Source: Hirsutella rhossiliensis (taxonomy: Eukaryota > Ascomycota > Sordariomycetes > Hypocreales > Ophiocordycipitaceae). Taken from it: DNA of 64,000 bases. Shown in pieces: positions 21,283-33,104 of the stretch (its first letter is position 1; the number at the start of each line of letters is the position of its first letter). Under the pieces are notes generated by a model that saw only the letters and a program-made list of their open reading frames with translations, was not told the DNA's origin and ran no database searches. The translations under genes were made by a program, and so were the position numbers. The stretch is from NCBI RefSeq assembly GCF_020360975.1, contig NW_025408688.1:496001-560000 (forward strand). The letters run 5' to 3'.

Positions 21283-24200
21283 ATGCCTCATCGAGGGTCT
21301 CAAGGTGGCGTGGTTTCCATCGTATGCATTCGCTGTGGCGAGGAGAAACCAGCGCAAGACTTCCTCGGCAGAAGAAAGTCGGCTGGGCACACCAAGAGCT
21401 GCCTGGGCTGCCGCAATGAGCGCGCCTATCATGTTGGCTTTATCTCGCGCTCCACAAGATGTTCAATGCTGATCAATTGAAGTACTCCAGGTCCAGACGC
21501 ATAACCCAGACTTTGAGGGAGGTCGCGGTCCGTCCTTCCTCCGCTGACGGGCCTGCTGCGAAAAGAACAGACCGAGATGCTCGCTTACAACCCGAGCAAA
21601 AGATACCTGAAGCCCAGCCTACATCATCTGAAAGTTTCCAGGAACGTCATACAGTGAGGTTTTCTTCCGAGGACTCGATGAGCCAACCGCGTGTAGTGCT
21701 GGGGACACCACTGCCGCCGACCCAACCAAGTTCAGGGCTCTTCCGGGCACTGGCTCCCTCACCTCCCGTTCAGCGAACGATCCATCCGATCGTCTCACTC
21801 TCTGATCCCACTACTATCCGAAGCAGCACAACCAGTGTGGATCACGCTTACTTGGCAACTAGATACCGCAAAGGGGGGAAGGATTCGCAAGATAACCCTT
21901 CCACTGCTGGGGTGAGGGTCAAGCTGGCTGCTATCAAGCGTGACCATCGTTCACGACGCCGTGCTGGGGAAACCGTCTCATTGACGCCCACAATATCTCA
22001 ACTGGGTGTCTGTCAATCGGAGACTGCTGCAGAAGGTATTTATGCTTGTGCTGAGATTTGCAGTAGGGTCTCAGGCTAAAGAGGGAACGCAGATGCGGGT
22101 CAGAGTCAAGATCAACTACGGACAGGTGACATTCAAATCGGAGGTATGTTATCGAGGGAAGGAGACGACAGAGGCCAGTTCTCGGAGTCCGACATCGATG
22201 CTGAGGACTACGTGAACGTGCTGCTTTCGCCCGCTCGACCACGCAGGTACCTCGAGCAATTAGGGGTCGAGCCGGACTCTGAACCAGGGGAGGAAGCCGA
22301 GAACGGTGAGAGAGATGATGATTCTGCGGATAGAAGCCCTCTTTGCCGCCGGCCGTTGGAGCCGTCCGCACAGCCACGACGCGGTCGCCGCGGTCCCGCC
22401 CCGGGTACAGGAGGGCGGCCAAGAAAATCTCGCAGAGAAACACGATCGTCGAGACCGCAACGACGTCTTCGGAGTCCAGTGATGATTCCACCGGAAGAAT
22501 TGGCAGTCTTCCATGCGCAAGATCCGGTGTGGAATGGCGACCTCGATGCTTGCGCCTTGACCGACCGCGATAGGGCCGCCCTGCGCGAGTTTTGGACCAA
22601 ACTTGACAATGATCAAATGGAATACTGCAGCCGATGTCGCGAGTGTTGGTTTCAGATGGGAATTGATTATGACGGCATTTGCTCGCGTTGCTATCGAAAG
22701 GATGAGAAGCGCGGCTCTGACGAGCCTTATTTCTTCTCTGCCGAAAATCAACTTGACTTTGGTCCCGTACCGACACGATTGCCTGAGCTCACGCCTACAG
22801 AAGAGTCATTGATCGCTCGCGTCCACGTCCATGTGAACATCATGCTGGTGCGAGGGCAGCAGTACAAGTATCGGGGCATGTCGTTCACTTTCTTCGTGAG
22901 GTTGGCTTGTGTACAACCAGCTCCCACTTCTGCCACGGGAGTTAAACACGGTGTTGCTGCGTCCTGCCAACACGTCATCACACGCCAATCTAAGCCGGCA
23001 ATTTACCCGTCAGTTCCGTGTGCGCCGCCAGGCGGTTATGATATGGCTTGACTACCTCCGCCATCACCATCCTGGATACCGATGCATCGTCATCGACAAC
23101 GAGCGACTGAGCCAACTGCCCGAGGACGGCAATGTGGTGGACGCCATTCCCCAAAGCCAGGTGGAGGCTGCCGATGTAAGACCGGAGGAGGAAGATCAGG
23201 AGGCGGAGCCTGACCTAGAGGACGCGGCTGCGGTACCGGACCTGTTGGCCAAGGACACGGAGCTCGATGCTCTGCGGTCTATTCTCGTGGGCGAGCCAGA
23301 ACCGGAGGCAAGTCTTCCTCTTGCCACAGGCTCCCAAGAGCGGGCGCGGCACCAGCAGCTGCGGCTCCCGAATATACGGCATACGCCGATCAATGAGTTC
23401 AATCGCTCTCATGCCCTGCTCTCATTGGCATTCCCATGCCTCTTCCCAGACGGGAGAGCCGACTTTGTCGAGCCTCGCTTGCGGTCGATAGATTACAAGG
23501 ATTACATCGAGCACGCGATGCGGTGGCACGACGGGCGTTTTGCGCGGCACCCAACATTCCGTTTTGTCGCATTCAATACCCTGATGCGGTCCCAAGCACG
23601 TGCGCGGTCGAAGTTCTTCGTGAAGCAACATGATGGCACCGTGAAGCGCTCACGCGAGAGCAGCTTATTCAGGCGCTCGAACACAGCGAGGATCCCGAGG
23701 CGCAGGCGCTGATAAACTCAATCACAAGGCATGCGGTGTCGATTCGCGGTACGCGCCCCTTTTGGAACAGAAAGAGGCAGGACCTCGAGGCGTATGCGTA
23801 CAGCCTGGGCTGTCCTGGCGCATTTATCACATTTAGCCCAGCCGATTTGCACTGGCGGAGCCTCTACCAACACATGCCCCGATATGGAGAATGGCTGCGC
23901 GCGTCCGAGCCGGAAAGGATGGCATTGTCGCGGTACTTATTGCGTCAGAACCCTCACATTGCTGCTTTCCACTTCTACCGCCGATACTGCTTCTTTCGAG
24001 ATATCGTGTTGCGGAAAAAGTTCAACGTCACGGATTACTGGGATCGATATGAATGGCAAGGCCGTGGCAGTCCGCACAACCACGGTCTGTACTGGATGCA
24101 GGAGGGCCCAGCCGCCGACATGGAGGACGAAGCTGCTCGTGACATGTTTGCACGCGTATGGGGCTTCCACGTCACGGCCGTGAACCCGGAGCCCCGTAGG

Positions 24201-26944
24201 ACTGTGCCTCAGGGGGAGGGCAATCCGCTGAGCGTGGATCCGCTGGGCGTGGAGATGACATTCCTGCGGCTCTCGCAAATCGTCAACCGCTGCCAGCGCC
24301 ACAGATGCAATACCACGTACTGCTTGCGAGTCAGAAAGGAAGCGGTGACCTCGCGAGGGACATGGAAGGAGCTGCTGGCGACATTGAGGCGGCCAACGTG
24401 GCGAATCCGGAAAGGGAGTGTCGTTTCGACTTCCCCCGTGCCTTGAGAGAGCTGGCCGCGGTCATCAGGAAGGAAGGCAGGTCGTACTACATCTTCGAGG
24501 CGGCCCGCAACGACAGCCTCATGAACCATTTCAATCCTGCCATCATTCTGGGATGGTTGGCCAACATTGACATATCTCCATGCACCAGCTTGCAAGCAGT
24601 CATTACATACGCTGCCAAGTATTGCAGCAAATCGGAGAAGAAGACAGAGCCTTACTGCAGGCTTGCGAATCAGATTTTGCCGCATACAGCACACCACCAA
24701 CCTCTGTTGTCCTTCTCCTCTCGCCTCATGAACAAGCTGATTGCGGAGAGAGATTATTCAGCGCAGGAAATCTCCCACTTGCTACTCAATATCCCTCTGC
24801 AGGAAGGGACTCGGGTGGTTGTGTACGTCGACTGCCGCCCGTTGAGCAGCATGCGCGGTCGTACCGCGTCGATGATGATGTCAGTGAGGCTGTCGGCAGC
24901 TACCGGAAATATCTGCAGAGAAATGACCAGCATGAGAGTATTACTTATCTCGAGTACCTGCAGTCGTACAATCTCAAGACATGGAGGAGACTCGGTGCGA
25001 ACGCGAAGAAGAGGGTTCTGTCCTACTGTCCTCGGTATAGGCCAGTGGAAACCTCAACCCAGTTTCATGACTTCTGCCGCGTCAAGTTGATGATGGCCCA
25101 TCCGCATCGCGCTCCGGAGGAGTTGCTTGCTGTGGACGGGCAGCGGTTTGAGTCCTTTGTTGCGGCGTACCGGTGTTGTCGGCAGCGACACCATTTCCAT
25201 GAGGACGACCATTACGGGGAGGTGGGAACAAACGAGCTCCAGGCGGAGGACGATGAGTTTGAGCAGGAGGTCCATGACGAGCCCATCGCAGAGGAGGACT
25301 GGCATGAGCTCGCCCGCATGCTGCCAGACCGGCCGCTGGAGGAAGAGGACATCGACGTACTTGGCCGGCGAAATATCGACGTGAATTATGACTGGGCTCC
25401 TCACGTGGGACGATATACCAACGAGGATATTCTCAGCGGCAACTACTGGGAGCAACGCAAGGCGGAAAGCTCCTTTCCCCTTGATGTGGAGCACCAGCCT
25501 CTGGAAGCACGCGATGCCCTGAATCCGGAGCAGCGCATCGTGTATGACACGGTGATGGGCCACTTTCTCGCCCAAGACCGTTCCCAGTTGTTACTCCATG
25601 TCGATGGTGGCGGTGGCACAGGCAAGTCATATCTCATCAACCTGCTCTCGGCGCACCTCCAGGCCGCTACACGGGAGAGTGACACCTGTCTGGCGTGCCG
25701 CACCGACGGGTGTCGCAGGGAACCAGATATCAGGCACTACTTTGCACTCGCTGCTTCACCTCCCGATCAACAAGGACTTCAGGCCGCTCTCCGCCATCGA
25801 CAAGGCCCAGCTCCAGAAGAAGCTGAAGGATATTCAGTACCTAATCATTGACGAGAAGAGTATGCTGGGACTGCGTATGCTATCCTGGATCGACAACCGT
25901 CTCCGTGAGGCATTTCCGCATCGGAACGAGGAGTTCTTTGGCGGACTCAATATCCTTTTGGTCGGCGACTTCTTCCAGCTTCCCCCTGTTCTACAGAAAC
26001 CGCTGTACTACGACAAAGAGGTGCAGGGAGTGGAGATCAAGGGAAGGAACGCTTATATGCGCTTCGATAAGACCGTCTTCCTGAGCGTTGTTCAGCGGCA
26101 GTGCGGCGATGATCAGGCGTCCTTTCGCAAGGCTCTCGGAGAACTGCGGCTGCTCCTACTATCCCACGAGTCCTGGAAACTTCTCTCCGGCCGCGTGCAG
26201 GCAAAGCTAGACGATCAGGAGGTCGCCAGGTTCGCCAACGCCTTACGGGTATATGCCACGAAAGACCGGGTGAACGAATATAACCATTACCACCTTGACC
26301 GCCTCAACCGACCAGTCATTCAGGTCATCGCTACAAATGTTGGCCCCGGCGCGGCTGCTGCTCCGGACGACAAGGCGGGCAACCTTGCGAAACAGGTCCC
26401 TGTATGCATTGGTGCCCGCTTAATGCTGACGTGCAACCTCTGGCAACAAGTTGGCCTCTGCAACGGCGCTCGCGGCACAGTGCACGACATTGGCTGGGCA
26501 CCTGGCGCTGATCCCATCCGAGACCAACCGTGTGTAATCATGATGGAGTTTGACAAATATACCGGACCGGCATTCCTGACCACCGCGGATGGTAGGAAGA
26601 TTGTCCCGATTGTGGCAGTAAAAAGGGATTTCCTCGTTGGAGCAACACTCTGCACTCGCACGCAGTTTCCCCTGGTCGTATGCTACGCCATTACGGTTCA
26701 TAAGTCGCAGAGCATCACCGAAGACAGGATCGTGACAGATCTGTCCTGCCGTGACTTTCAGACAGGTTTGAGTTATGTGGCCGTCTCGCGTGTAAAAACG
26801 CTACAGGGGTTGATGCTCGATGCCCCGTTCGACCGCAATCATCTGACATACACATCCCCCCCGGAGGGTATCAAGATGAAGATGAGGGACCAAAGATTTA
26901 GGAGTTGGCAGGTTCTCACTCAGAATCCGTATAAGAACGGCTAG
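21283..26944 (+). pseudogene. Helitron 1 Rep/helicase transposase (frameshifted)
   Basis: The protein nicks, transfers and unwinds DNA for rolling-circle transposition. An N-terminal cysteine motif (CIRCGEE...CLGCR, about 21322-21410) and a second zinc region (CSRCRECWF...CSRCYRK, about 22627-22700) come first. The Rep domain has HNH in GSPHNHGLYW (24066-24095, the HUH site) and TYAAKYCSKSE (about 24605-24637), the two-tyrosine region. The SF1 Pif1-like helicase has Walker A GGGGTGKSYL (25606-25636), Walker B LIIDEKSMLG (about 25842-25870), VGDFFQLPPV (about 25960) and a C-terminal THKSQ-like VHKSQS box (about 26697). It stops at 26942-26944. Frame changes near 21470, 22130, 22877, 22908, 23650, 24320, 24830 and 25710 break it; no clear substitution stop was seen. 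Confidence 0.85.
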
Positions 26945-27050
26945 GGCTACGTAACTCCACTTGATGCTACCAAGACGTAGATGACGCAATGAATGCATGA
27001 CTGTAGATTCTTGAATTTTCAGGCCTGCCTTACCGTTGACAGCAGACTTG

Positions 27051-27100
27051 CAGCCTTCGGCTGATTGTATGCCTTGCACCACTGGTCTAAAGTGCAAGGC
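27051..27100 (+). other. Helitron 1 terminal hairpins
   Basis: CAGCC TTC GGCTG (27051-27063) is followed by GCCTTGCAC, a 12-base loop and GTGCAAGGC (27071-27100, a perfect 9-bp stem). Helitrons terminate replication at a short 3' hairpin. The first hairpin recurs, in the appropriate orientation, at the left edge of the minus-strand Helitron unit (43338-43352). Confidence 0.5.
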
Positions 27101-27126
27101 GTGACGAAGTATTTTATTACACTCTA

Positions 27127-27320
27127 TGTCGGTAGGTCTCTACACAGGCCTGCGTGCAAATCGCAATGGTATGTGTAATCGTTGATGTCTGTTCTAGAAA
27201 GGGGGAAGAGGGGGCAAAGGGCACGGAGCTAGCTATGTGTCCTCCGCTATCCTCAACTGCACACGTGAGAGCGCACGTGACCTATCTAGATGGGTACAAT
27301 GGATTACTACAATTCCCACA
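27127..27320 (-). repeat. Solo copia LTR abutting the permease stop codon
   Basis: 194 bp with the same ends as the nested copia LTR (TGTCGG...ATTCCCACA) and a similar internal layout (GCACGTGACC), but clearly diverged. It is flanked by the perfect 5-bp duplication CTCTA (27122-27126 and 27321-27325). The right-hand copy contains CTA (27323-27325), the reverse complement of the permease stop codon TAG. It was probably left by recombination between two LTRs. Confidence 0.85.
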
Positions 27321-27322
27321 CT

Positions 27323-29338
27323 CTATCTATAACCCGACGCCCGCGCTCGCGGCAAGTCGACTACTTTCTTCACATATCTCACCGGCCCTTGGTACACATG
27401 TCGGCCCCAGACAAAATAATATACCATACTCCACACGAGTACCGCGGTGAATATCACCGAAGACCAATTCATCGACTTTGCGTCCAGCTGAGGCAGCGGA
27501 GCAGCGGGGAAGAAGGCTACGACGAAGACTATGGCCAGGAAACAAATCGCGAAGATATTGACTGATAATCCCATGGCTCCGAGAGTGAATTTCGTGGGCA
27601 ACATGGGCTCTTTGGATAGTCTGTGGCCGATAAAACAACCGATGCAGACGACATATGAGACCATCAATGTGCCAGAGCCAAGCGATACCAGGCTGTTGAA
27701 GGCGACCGTGCTGCCAATATTGATGAATGAGAGAAGAACCGAGATGGCCACAGACACCAGGACGGAATTAAAAGGAACATCTAGGCTAGGATGGACCTAT
27801 CTTCATATTAATGATGGGACAAGACCTGCCGCGGACTTGCAGTACTTACCTGTGAAAGCCAGGCGGAGAATGGGAGTCCCTCATCGCGCGCGAAGGCGAA
27901 CATTTGTCTGGAAGCCGAGGCCATAATTGTCACACAGGAGAATGTGGCCATCAGGATAATGATGGCCGCCATGGCATTGGTTGCGGGAAGCGACTGGGTG
28001 GCGTTGTAGAATACCTGGATAAACGGATATCCCGTGGGTGTTTTCAGAACTGGATGGCGGAATATGAGCAACGGTGCAGTGTTGAGCATTGGGGCAGCAG
28101 AGTCTTACCTGTGTCAAGGTCACCAATGCAGTAGCAAAAGGTGATTGCTGTAAGCCAGCCCATGAGCCCGTTGATGTTTATGGACCACAACATACTCCTC
28201 GGCAACGTGCGAGCTGCGTCTTGAACCTCTTCCGCCATGTGCACTGCGCGACGTCGGATTCAGTACATGTAGTAACATGGTCGAAACATGTGTCTTACCA
28301 GAAGCATCGGCGCCAAGCAGCGGTAAAACGCTGGCAACGATACCAATCAAGGTCGAGAGCCCAGTGCTGCCCCAGCCAGGGTCGTGGAATGTCGTCCACA
28401 CCTCTCTCGAAGACGTTCTCGGCGAGAGAACCCACAGCGGCACCAGGATGCAAAAGAAGCCGAACACGTGGACAATGAGAATGGTTCCCTCGACGAGGTG
28501 AAGGCGTGTCGCGAGCAGAGTGTTGAATGCGGCCGAGAAAAGAATAACAAGGATAACCAAAAGCGTGCCGTGCCAACGTTCAAAAACGTAAGAGTCGTAG
28601 TTGAGTACTAACAGGCCTTGGATCTCGGTTCCCGCTTGGAAGGCGATGGATGTAACAAGCGTTTGCCAGCCCATGACTCCCAACCAGCCTAGAAAAGAGT
28701 CAGTCCCTCGATTTCTGCGTCGGCAACTTTCCGTTATCCCTCGACATACCAACGGTGAAGCTGAGGAAGCCTTGATATCTCGCGGGTGCGAATTCGCTGA
28801 CCCAGTGGTATTGACCTGGAACGCTGTTTTAGCACAGAACTTGGGGGCCATGGAGCTTCTCGCCGCGACAACTTACCTCCTGTGGTAGGCGCCATGGAGG
28901 CCATCTCTGCCATTGAAGCATACACAGCAACGAAGCCAAGCCAGGCGATCAACCAGGTGTAGATCAAACCTGCATATCCCCCGTTGGCGAGTGCGATGGA
29001 CGCAGTACTGAGGCAAGAATGTCAGCAATGAGAAGTTGGGATTTCCAGCGGTACGACGGGATGGATACCTTAGAAGAGATTCCCACGAGCACATCATAAT
29101 GGCGCTGAAGCCAAACACGGTGAGTGAGTTGAAGTTTCGCTACGGGCGCGAGCGTCGTCAGCATACGTGTAACGGAAAATTTCCATGCAGCAGCCGGATG
29201 ACTTACTCGCATCTCTTGGATCTTGCCCATTCGCGCCATGTCGCTCTGGTCGTCGTCGTTGCCATGCTTGACGAGGTCATTTCGAACGACTTCGTCGTCG
29301 TCGTCGAGGATATCGAATGTTCGCCGAACGTTACCCAT
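27323..29338 (-). CDS. Amino acid/choline-type permease (APC superfamily), 8 exons
   Basis: A multi-pass plasma or vacuolar membrane permease, probably importing amino acids, GABA or choline-like solutes. Exons on the minus strand: 29338-29207, 29139-29069, 29007-28877, 28815-28750, 28688-28299, 28243-28109, 28049-27850, 27796-27323; all seven introns (53-67 bp) have GT-AG ends and the joined frame gives 532 codons, the usual family length. The start MGNVRRTFDI opens a cytosolic tail; ASMAPTTGGQYHWVSEFAP (exons 3-4) matches the fungal amino acid/choline transporter signature, and HMAEEVQDAARTLPRSM (exon 6) the conserved loop. About 12 hydrophobic segments are visible. No frameshift or stop. 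Its promoter region is shared with the divergent rhodopsin-domain gene, and a solo LTR has replaced its 3' flank. The substrate cannot be told from sequence. Confidence 0.93.
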
Positions 29339-29706
29339 GGTGAAATTAAAATCGAATGTCAGGCGAACGAAAGGGAATGGACCGAGGCGGCCAGTGAGTA
29401 AATGTATTTGAAAAGTGGCTTCGGTGGCCGGCTCCCCTGAGGCCTCGACTCGACGGGTGGCGTTTTGGTTTGACTTTGGGCTTCCTTCACTCAACCTGAA
29501 ACAACCAACAGCCTCCCCACGTCAACCCCCTTAAGGGATGTCGGTCTCGAGTCCTCGACAGCATTTGATAGGCGGCTCGCCTGAGTAGGGTCCCGCGCAC
29601 CGTTGTTTTCGGTGCATTACTTTATATACAGCATCTGCAGAGTAGCTTGCATGGAAGCTCGAAACGTCAAGTCGCATCGCACTCGTCTCTTCATCTCCCA
29701 CCCAAC
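29339..29706. promoter_or_regulatory. Divergent intergenic region between permease and rhodopsin-domain gene
   Basis: The 368 bp separating two oppositely directed start codons must hold both promoters. A TATA-like tttatataca lies at about 29621-29631, about 80 bp upstream of the rhodopsin-domain ATG (29707). No clear TATA was found for the permease side. Nothing else was recognised here. Confidence 0.5.
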
Positions 29707-30394
29707 ATGGCGGCACCATCACCGGCCTTCGCACCAATATCGCCCGACGATCACCGAGGACTGCTCTGGATAGCGGCCATATTGAGTCTCATTTTCGTGC
29801 TCTTGACCTTCAGCGCGCGGTTGTACGTCAGGAAGCGCATGCTCGGGCGCGATGACTATGCCAGCATCGCAGCAGTGGTCTTGGGCGTTGCGCAGTACGC
29901 TGCCGTCTTCGCGGGCATGTCTCTCGGCCTGGGATCATCCGAGGCGCTGGTGGGGGAAGGGACTGGCAGGGTAAGTGCAAAACCTGTCGCATGTCTTGCG
30001 GTTTTCTTGCTGATTGCCCGTGCCGTGTCAGATATTTCTTGCATCGGAAGCCCTGTTCATCTGCGTCTTGTACATGGCCAAATTTGCCGTGCTCTTGGCC
30101 ACGGAGCGACTCCTCGCGGGAAAAATGAAGACGGTTCGCAGACTTTGCATCGTGATTCGCGTCGTCGTTGGGCTGGGTGCTTCGGCATCGCTTCTCGCCA
30201 TCAGTGTGGGCTGCTCCGCCGGTAGCCTTCTCGTGCCGCAGAGCTACGAGGGCTGTGACGGCCAGGTCGGTTGTCTCTGCACGTCGAAAATCATTAGCAT
30301 TGCTGACCCAACCCCGTTGCACAGGTATGGCGATGGACAGCAGTGTCACTGGTAGACGGCGGTACGCAGGGTGGCAAACCACTCAATCCCAGCA

Positions 30395-30423
30395 ACGGTT
30401 GCTCAATATAGTTGAGCAACCGT
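30395..30423. other. Subterminal hairpin in the hAT left end
   Basis: ACGGTTGCTCAA and TTGAGCAACCGT form a perfect 12-bp stem around a 5-base loop (TATAG), 28 bp inside the left terminus. No equivalent is present at the right end. Confidence 0.6.
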
Positions 30424-30786
30424 CAACTCAATCAACTCAATCGAGTGTCTGCTGAATAAGCTTGTCAATTCAATTCATGCTCCCGTTGATTGATGGATTG
30501 ATGAGATTGCCGTTGACGGTCAGGGATCCTGTAGGGTAGGTGGCCAAGGCGAAATGTAGGTACGGATTGGGTATATAGCTACCACTAACCTTACAGGTTA
30601 CTCAGGCCCGTTGTAGGTAAGCCTGCTCTCCTCTTCGGGGAACAGGGCCCCCTGTTCCGTTGGAAGAGTCGACGCGCTGCGCGCATCGACGCGCTTCACA
30701 ACAAAGTTCAATCTCTCGCCTCAGTTCCACTTACACTTCTCGATTCTTCCACAACGCCTTGGCTGATCTAAACATTCCTATATGCA

Positions 30787-33104
30787 ATGAGCGAATCTCC
30801 TGAGCCTTCTTCTACTCCCTTGCCGCCATCAGGCGATTCAGGCGACTCAGGCCCCGTTCCCCATCTCGAGTGGGATGCCTTCCCTGGCATCACTTCCGCG
30901 GCTATACCAAGTCTCAACGCGCCGGCAAGCTCAAATCGTGGATCTGGAGCTTTGGGTTCGACATTGAACATCAAGCTAACGTAGATAATCGCCTCTGGGT
31001 CTGTGAGCGGTGTTTACCGAAGAAATCGCCGAAGGGACCCGTGAGCTTCGCGGCAAAGGGACCCTAAACATTGAGCGCCATCTACATGATGCTCACAATG
31101 TTATTGACCCATCAGGTAGACGGTTACCGAAGGGTTCTACAACCAACAAGCGTTCTATTGCCCAATTCTTCAACCTCGATGCCAATGACCAGAAGGAGCA
31201 AGCATTCATTAACAAGCTAAAAAACCAATTCGATAAAGATGTCTTCCAATCTCTCTTGCTTGCTTGGATCACCGAGTCGAATGTTGCCTTCCGCGCAGTT
31301 GAAGCCCCTCGATTCCGGCGTCTTCTCGAATACCTCAATCCCTCGATCGCCCTGACTCAAGCCCACATGACACACTCGACTATTCGAACGAAGCTTTTCC
31401 AAGAATACCACCAGTACAAGCATATTGTGATAAAGGAACTGAGGGAGCGCCCCGGGCAGATACACCTTGCGTTTGACGGCTGGAGATCGCCCAATCGCTA
31501 TGCGCTTAATGGGATTGCTGCGTTCTATCTCTCTAAGGAAAAGCGGCCACAGAAGATCATCCTTGGGCTCCCTGAACTCCGAGAGTCTCATACTGGCGAG
31601 AATATAGCGTCGCAGGTGGCGGAAGTGATCGAATCATTCGAGATTCAAGACAAGATCGGGTATTTCACGCTTGACAATGCGAAGAATAACGATACGGCGG
31701 TAGCAGCACTGGGACACGTTTTTAATTTTGAAGGAAGCAGAGACGGGTCCGCTGCTTTGGGCATATCATCAATCTCGTGGCCAAAGCGCTGCTCTTTGGC
31801 AAAGATAATGAAGTCTTCAAATCAGAAGAGCGACTCGACCTGGACCTTGCTCGACATGATCTCTGGCGGAAGAGGGGGCCTATTGGCAAGCTCCACAACC
31901 TTGTCCACTGGATTCATCAATCGGATAGGTTAACGTACATGCTTCGGGATCTACAACGCAAGAGGGACAGTACGAAGAAACCAGTTGACGTTCTAACGGA
32001 TAACATGACACGATGGTTGTCCCATTATAAGATGATGGATCGAGCCCTTCTACTGCACGACTTTCTTGACGACCTCGTCGCATTGGAACAGTTCGAATAT
32101 ACCCGAAGCAGGTCAAAGAAGAAAGACATGCCTGCATGCCTCCGAGATTCTGACCTGCTGACCGGTAACGACTGGACAGTGATCAGCCACTTTCGGAATA
32201 TTCTTAAGCACTTCGAAAATGCCATCAAGGCCCTCGAGGAGATGCCCAGATTCGGGTGCGTAAGGGCGGCAACCTCGTGGCATACGGAACAGCATGGGAT
32301 ATTATCCAAGCATTCGAATATCTCCTTGAACGATTGGAAGAGGCAAAGGAATTCGCCAAGGATGTGCCTGATTCCGAGCATTTCGCGATAAACGTCGAAT
32401 TGGGGTGGAAGAAGTTGGAGAAATACTATATCAAGTTGGTTGAGTGCCCGGTATATTATGCTGCAGTCGCTCTCCATCCCGCCTTGCGACTGCAATGGTT
32501 TGAGGAGGCTTGGGCTCATCGACCTGAATGGGTCCTTGAGGCACGACGGATTGTTCGGGGCATCTGGGAACGCGACTATAAGTCATTAATTCTCAGCGAT
32601 GACGAGGCTATTCCGATGGTTAAACGTCGAAAGGTTGACGACTTGAACGAGTTCCAACAGTTCCGACTGAGGCACCGGCTACAAGCTGGTCAGACGGCCA
32701 CAACCCGTCGTGGGCCACCTACTGCCGATGAATTCGATCGCTGGACTGTTGATATCGGCGCAGATGACGGAGACATCACGGATCCGTTCCAATACTGGCA
32801 ACTCAAAGAGTCAACGTATCCCAGACTTGCTCGAATGGCCTTTGATATGCTATCTATACCGCCAATGTCAGCAGAGTGCGAGAGGGCGTTCTCATTTGCT
32901 GGGCTAATGGTCACACGACTACGCAGCCGGCTTCAGGCTAACACGATCAATGCAGGCCAGGCAATTCGGTCTTGGCTGAAGGCAGGGCTAATACCCGACT
33001 ACCAGGGGATTATTGATGCTTCAGTCGATGACGATGTCTTCCCGAAGAGGTGCCCCACGAAGGACGAGAAGTTGATGGTGTTGAGGACCTTAGTAGCTTA
33101 CTAA
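30787..33104 (+). pseudogene. hAT transposase (BED finger and dimerisation domain), frameshifted
   Basis: The ATG at 30787 starts MSESPEPSSTPLPPSG. After a frame change near 30875 the BED-type finger reads LWVCERCLPKK then GTLNIERHLHDAH (about 30990-31095), with another change near 31060. The catalytic core follows: IHLAFDGWRSPNRY (about 31461-31502) and YFTLDNAKNND (about 31660-31692). A shift near 31750 leads to CFGHIINLVAKAL; another near 32250 leads to the region ending in the dimerisation domain YPRLARMAFDMLSIPP...CERAFSFAGL (about 32817-32907). It stops at 33102-33104. Four frame changes make it inactive as read, so this copy was probably moved by a transposase from elsewhere. Confidence 0.85.

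Larger units (their letters stand above)
21251..27110 (+). mobile_element. Helitron (rolling-circle transposon) 1
   Basis: The Rep/helicase gene defines it. The left end lies somewhere in 21250-21283, just past the LINE CAT tail. The right end is marked by two hairpins, CAGCC-TTC-GGCTG (27051-27063) and a 9-bp stem at 27071-27100, and must lie before the solo LTR at 27127. A canonical CTRR terminus was not found, so the exact ends are unknown. Confidence 0.8.

Noticed and set aside
21934..22776. 280-codon minus-strand frame opposite the Helitron 1 gene
   Set aside because: Composition follows the plus-strand coding pattern and no motif is visible; a shadow frame.
31093..31591. Minus-strand open frames across the hAT transposase
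   Set aside because: The plus strand carries the BED finger and catalytic motifs; the minus frames have no recognisable content.
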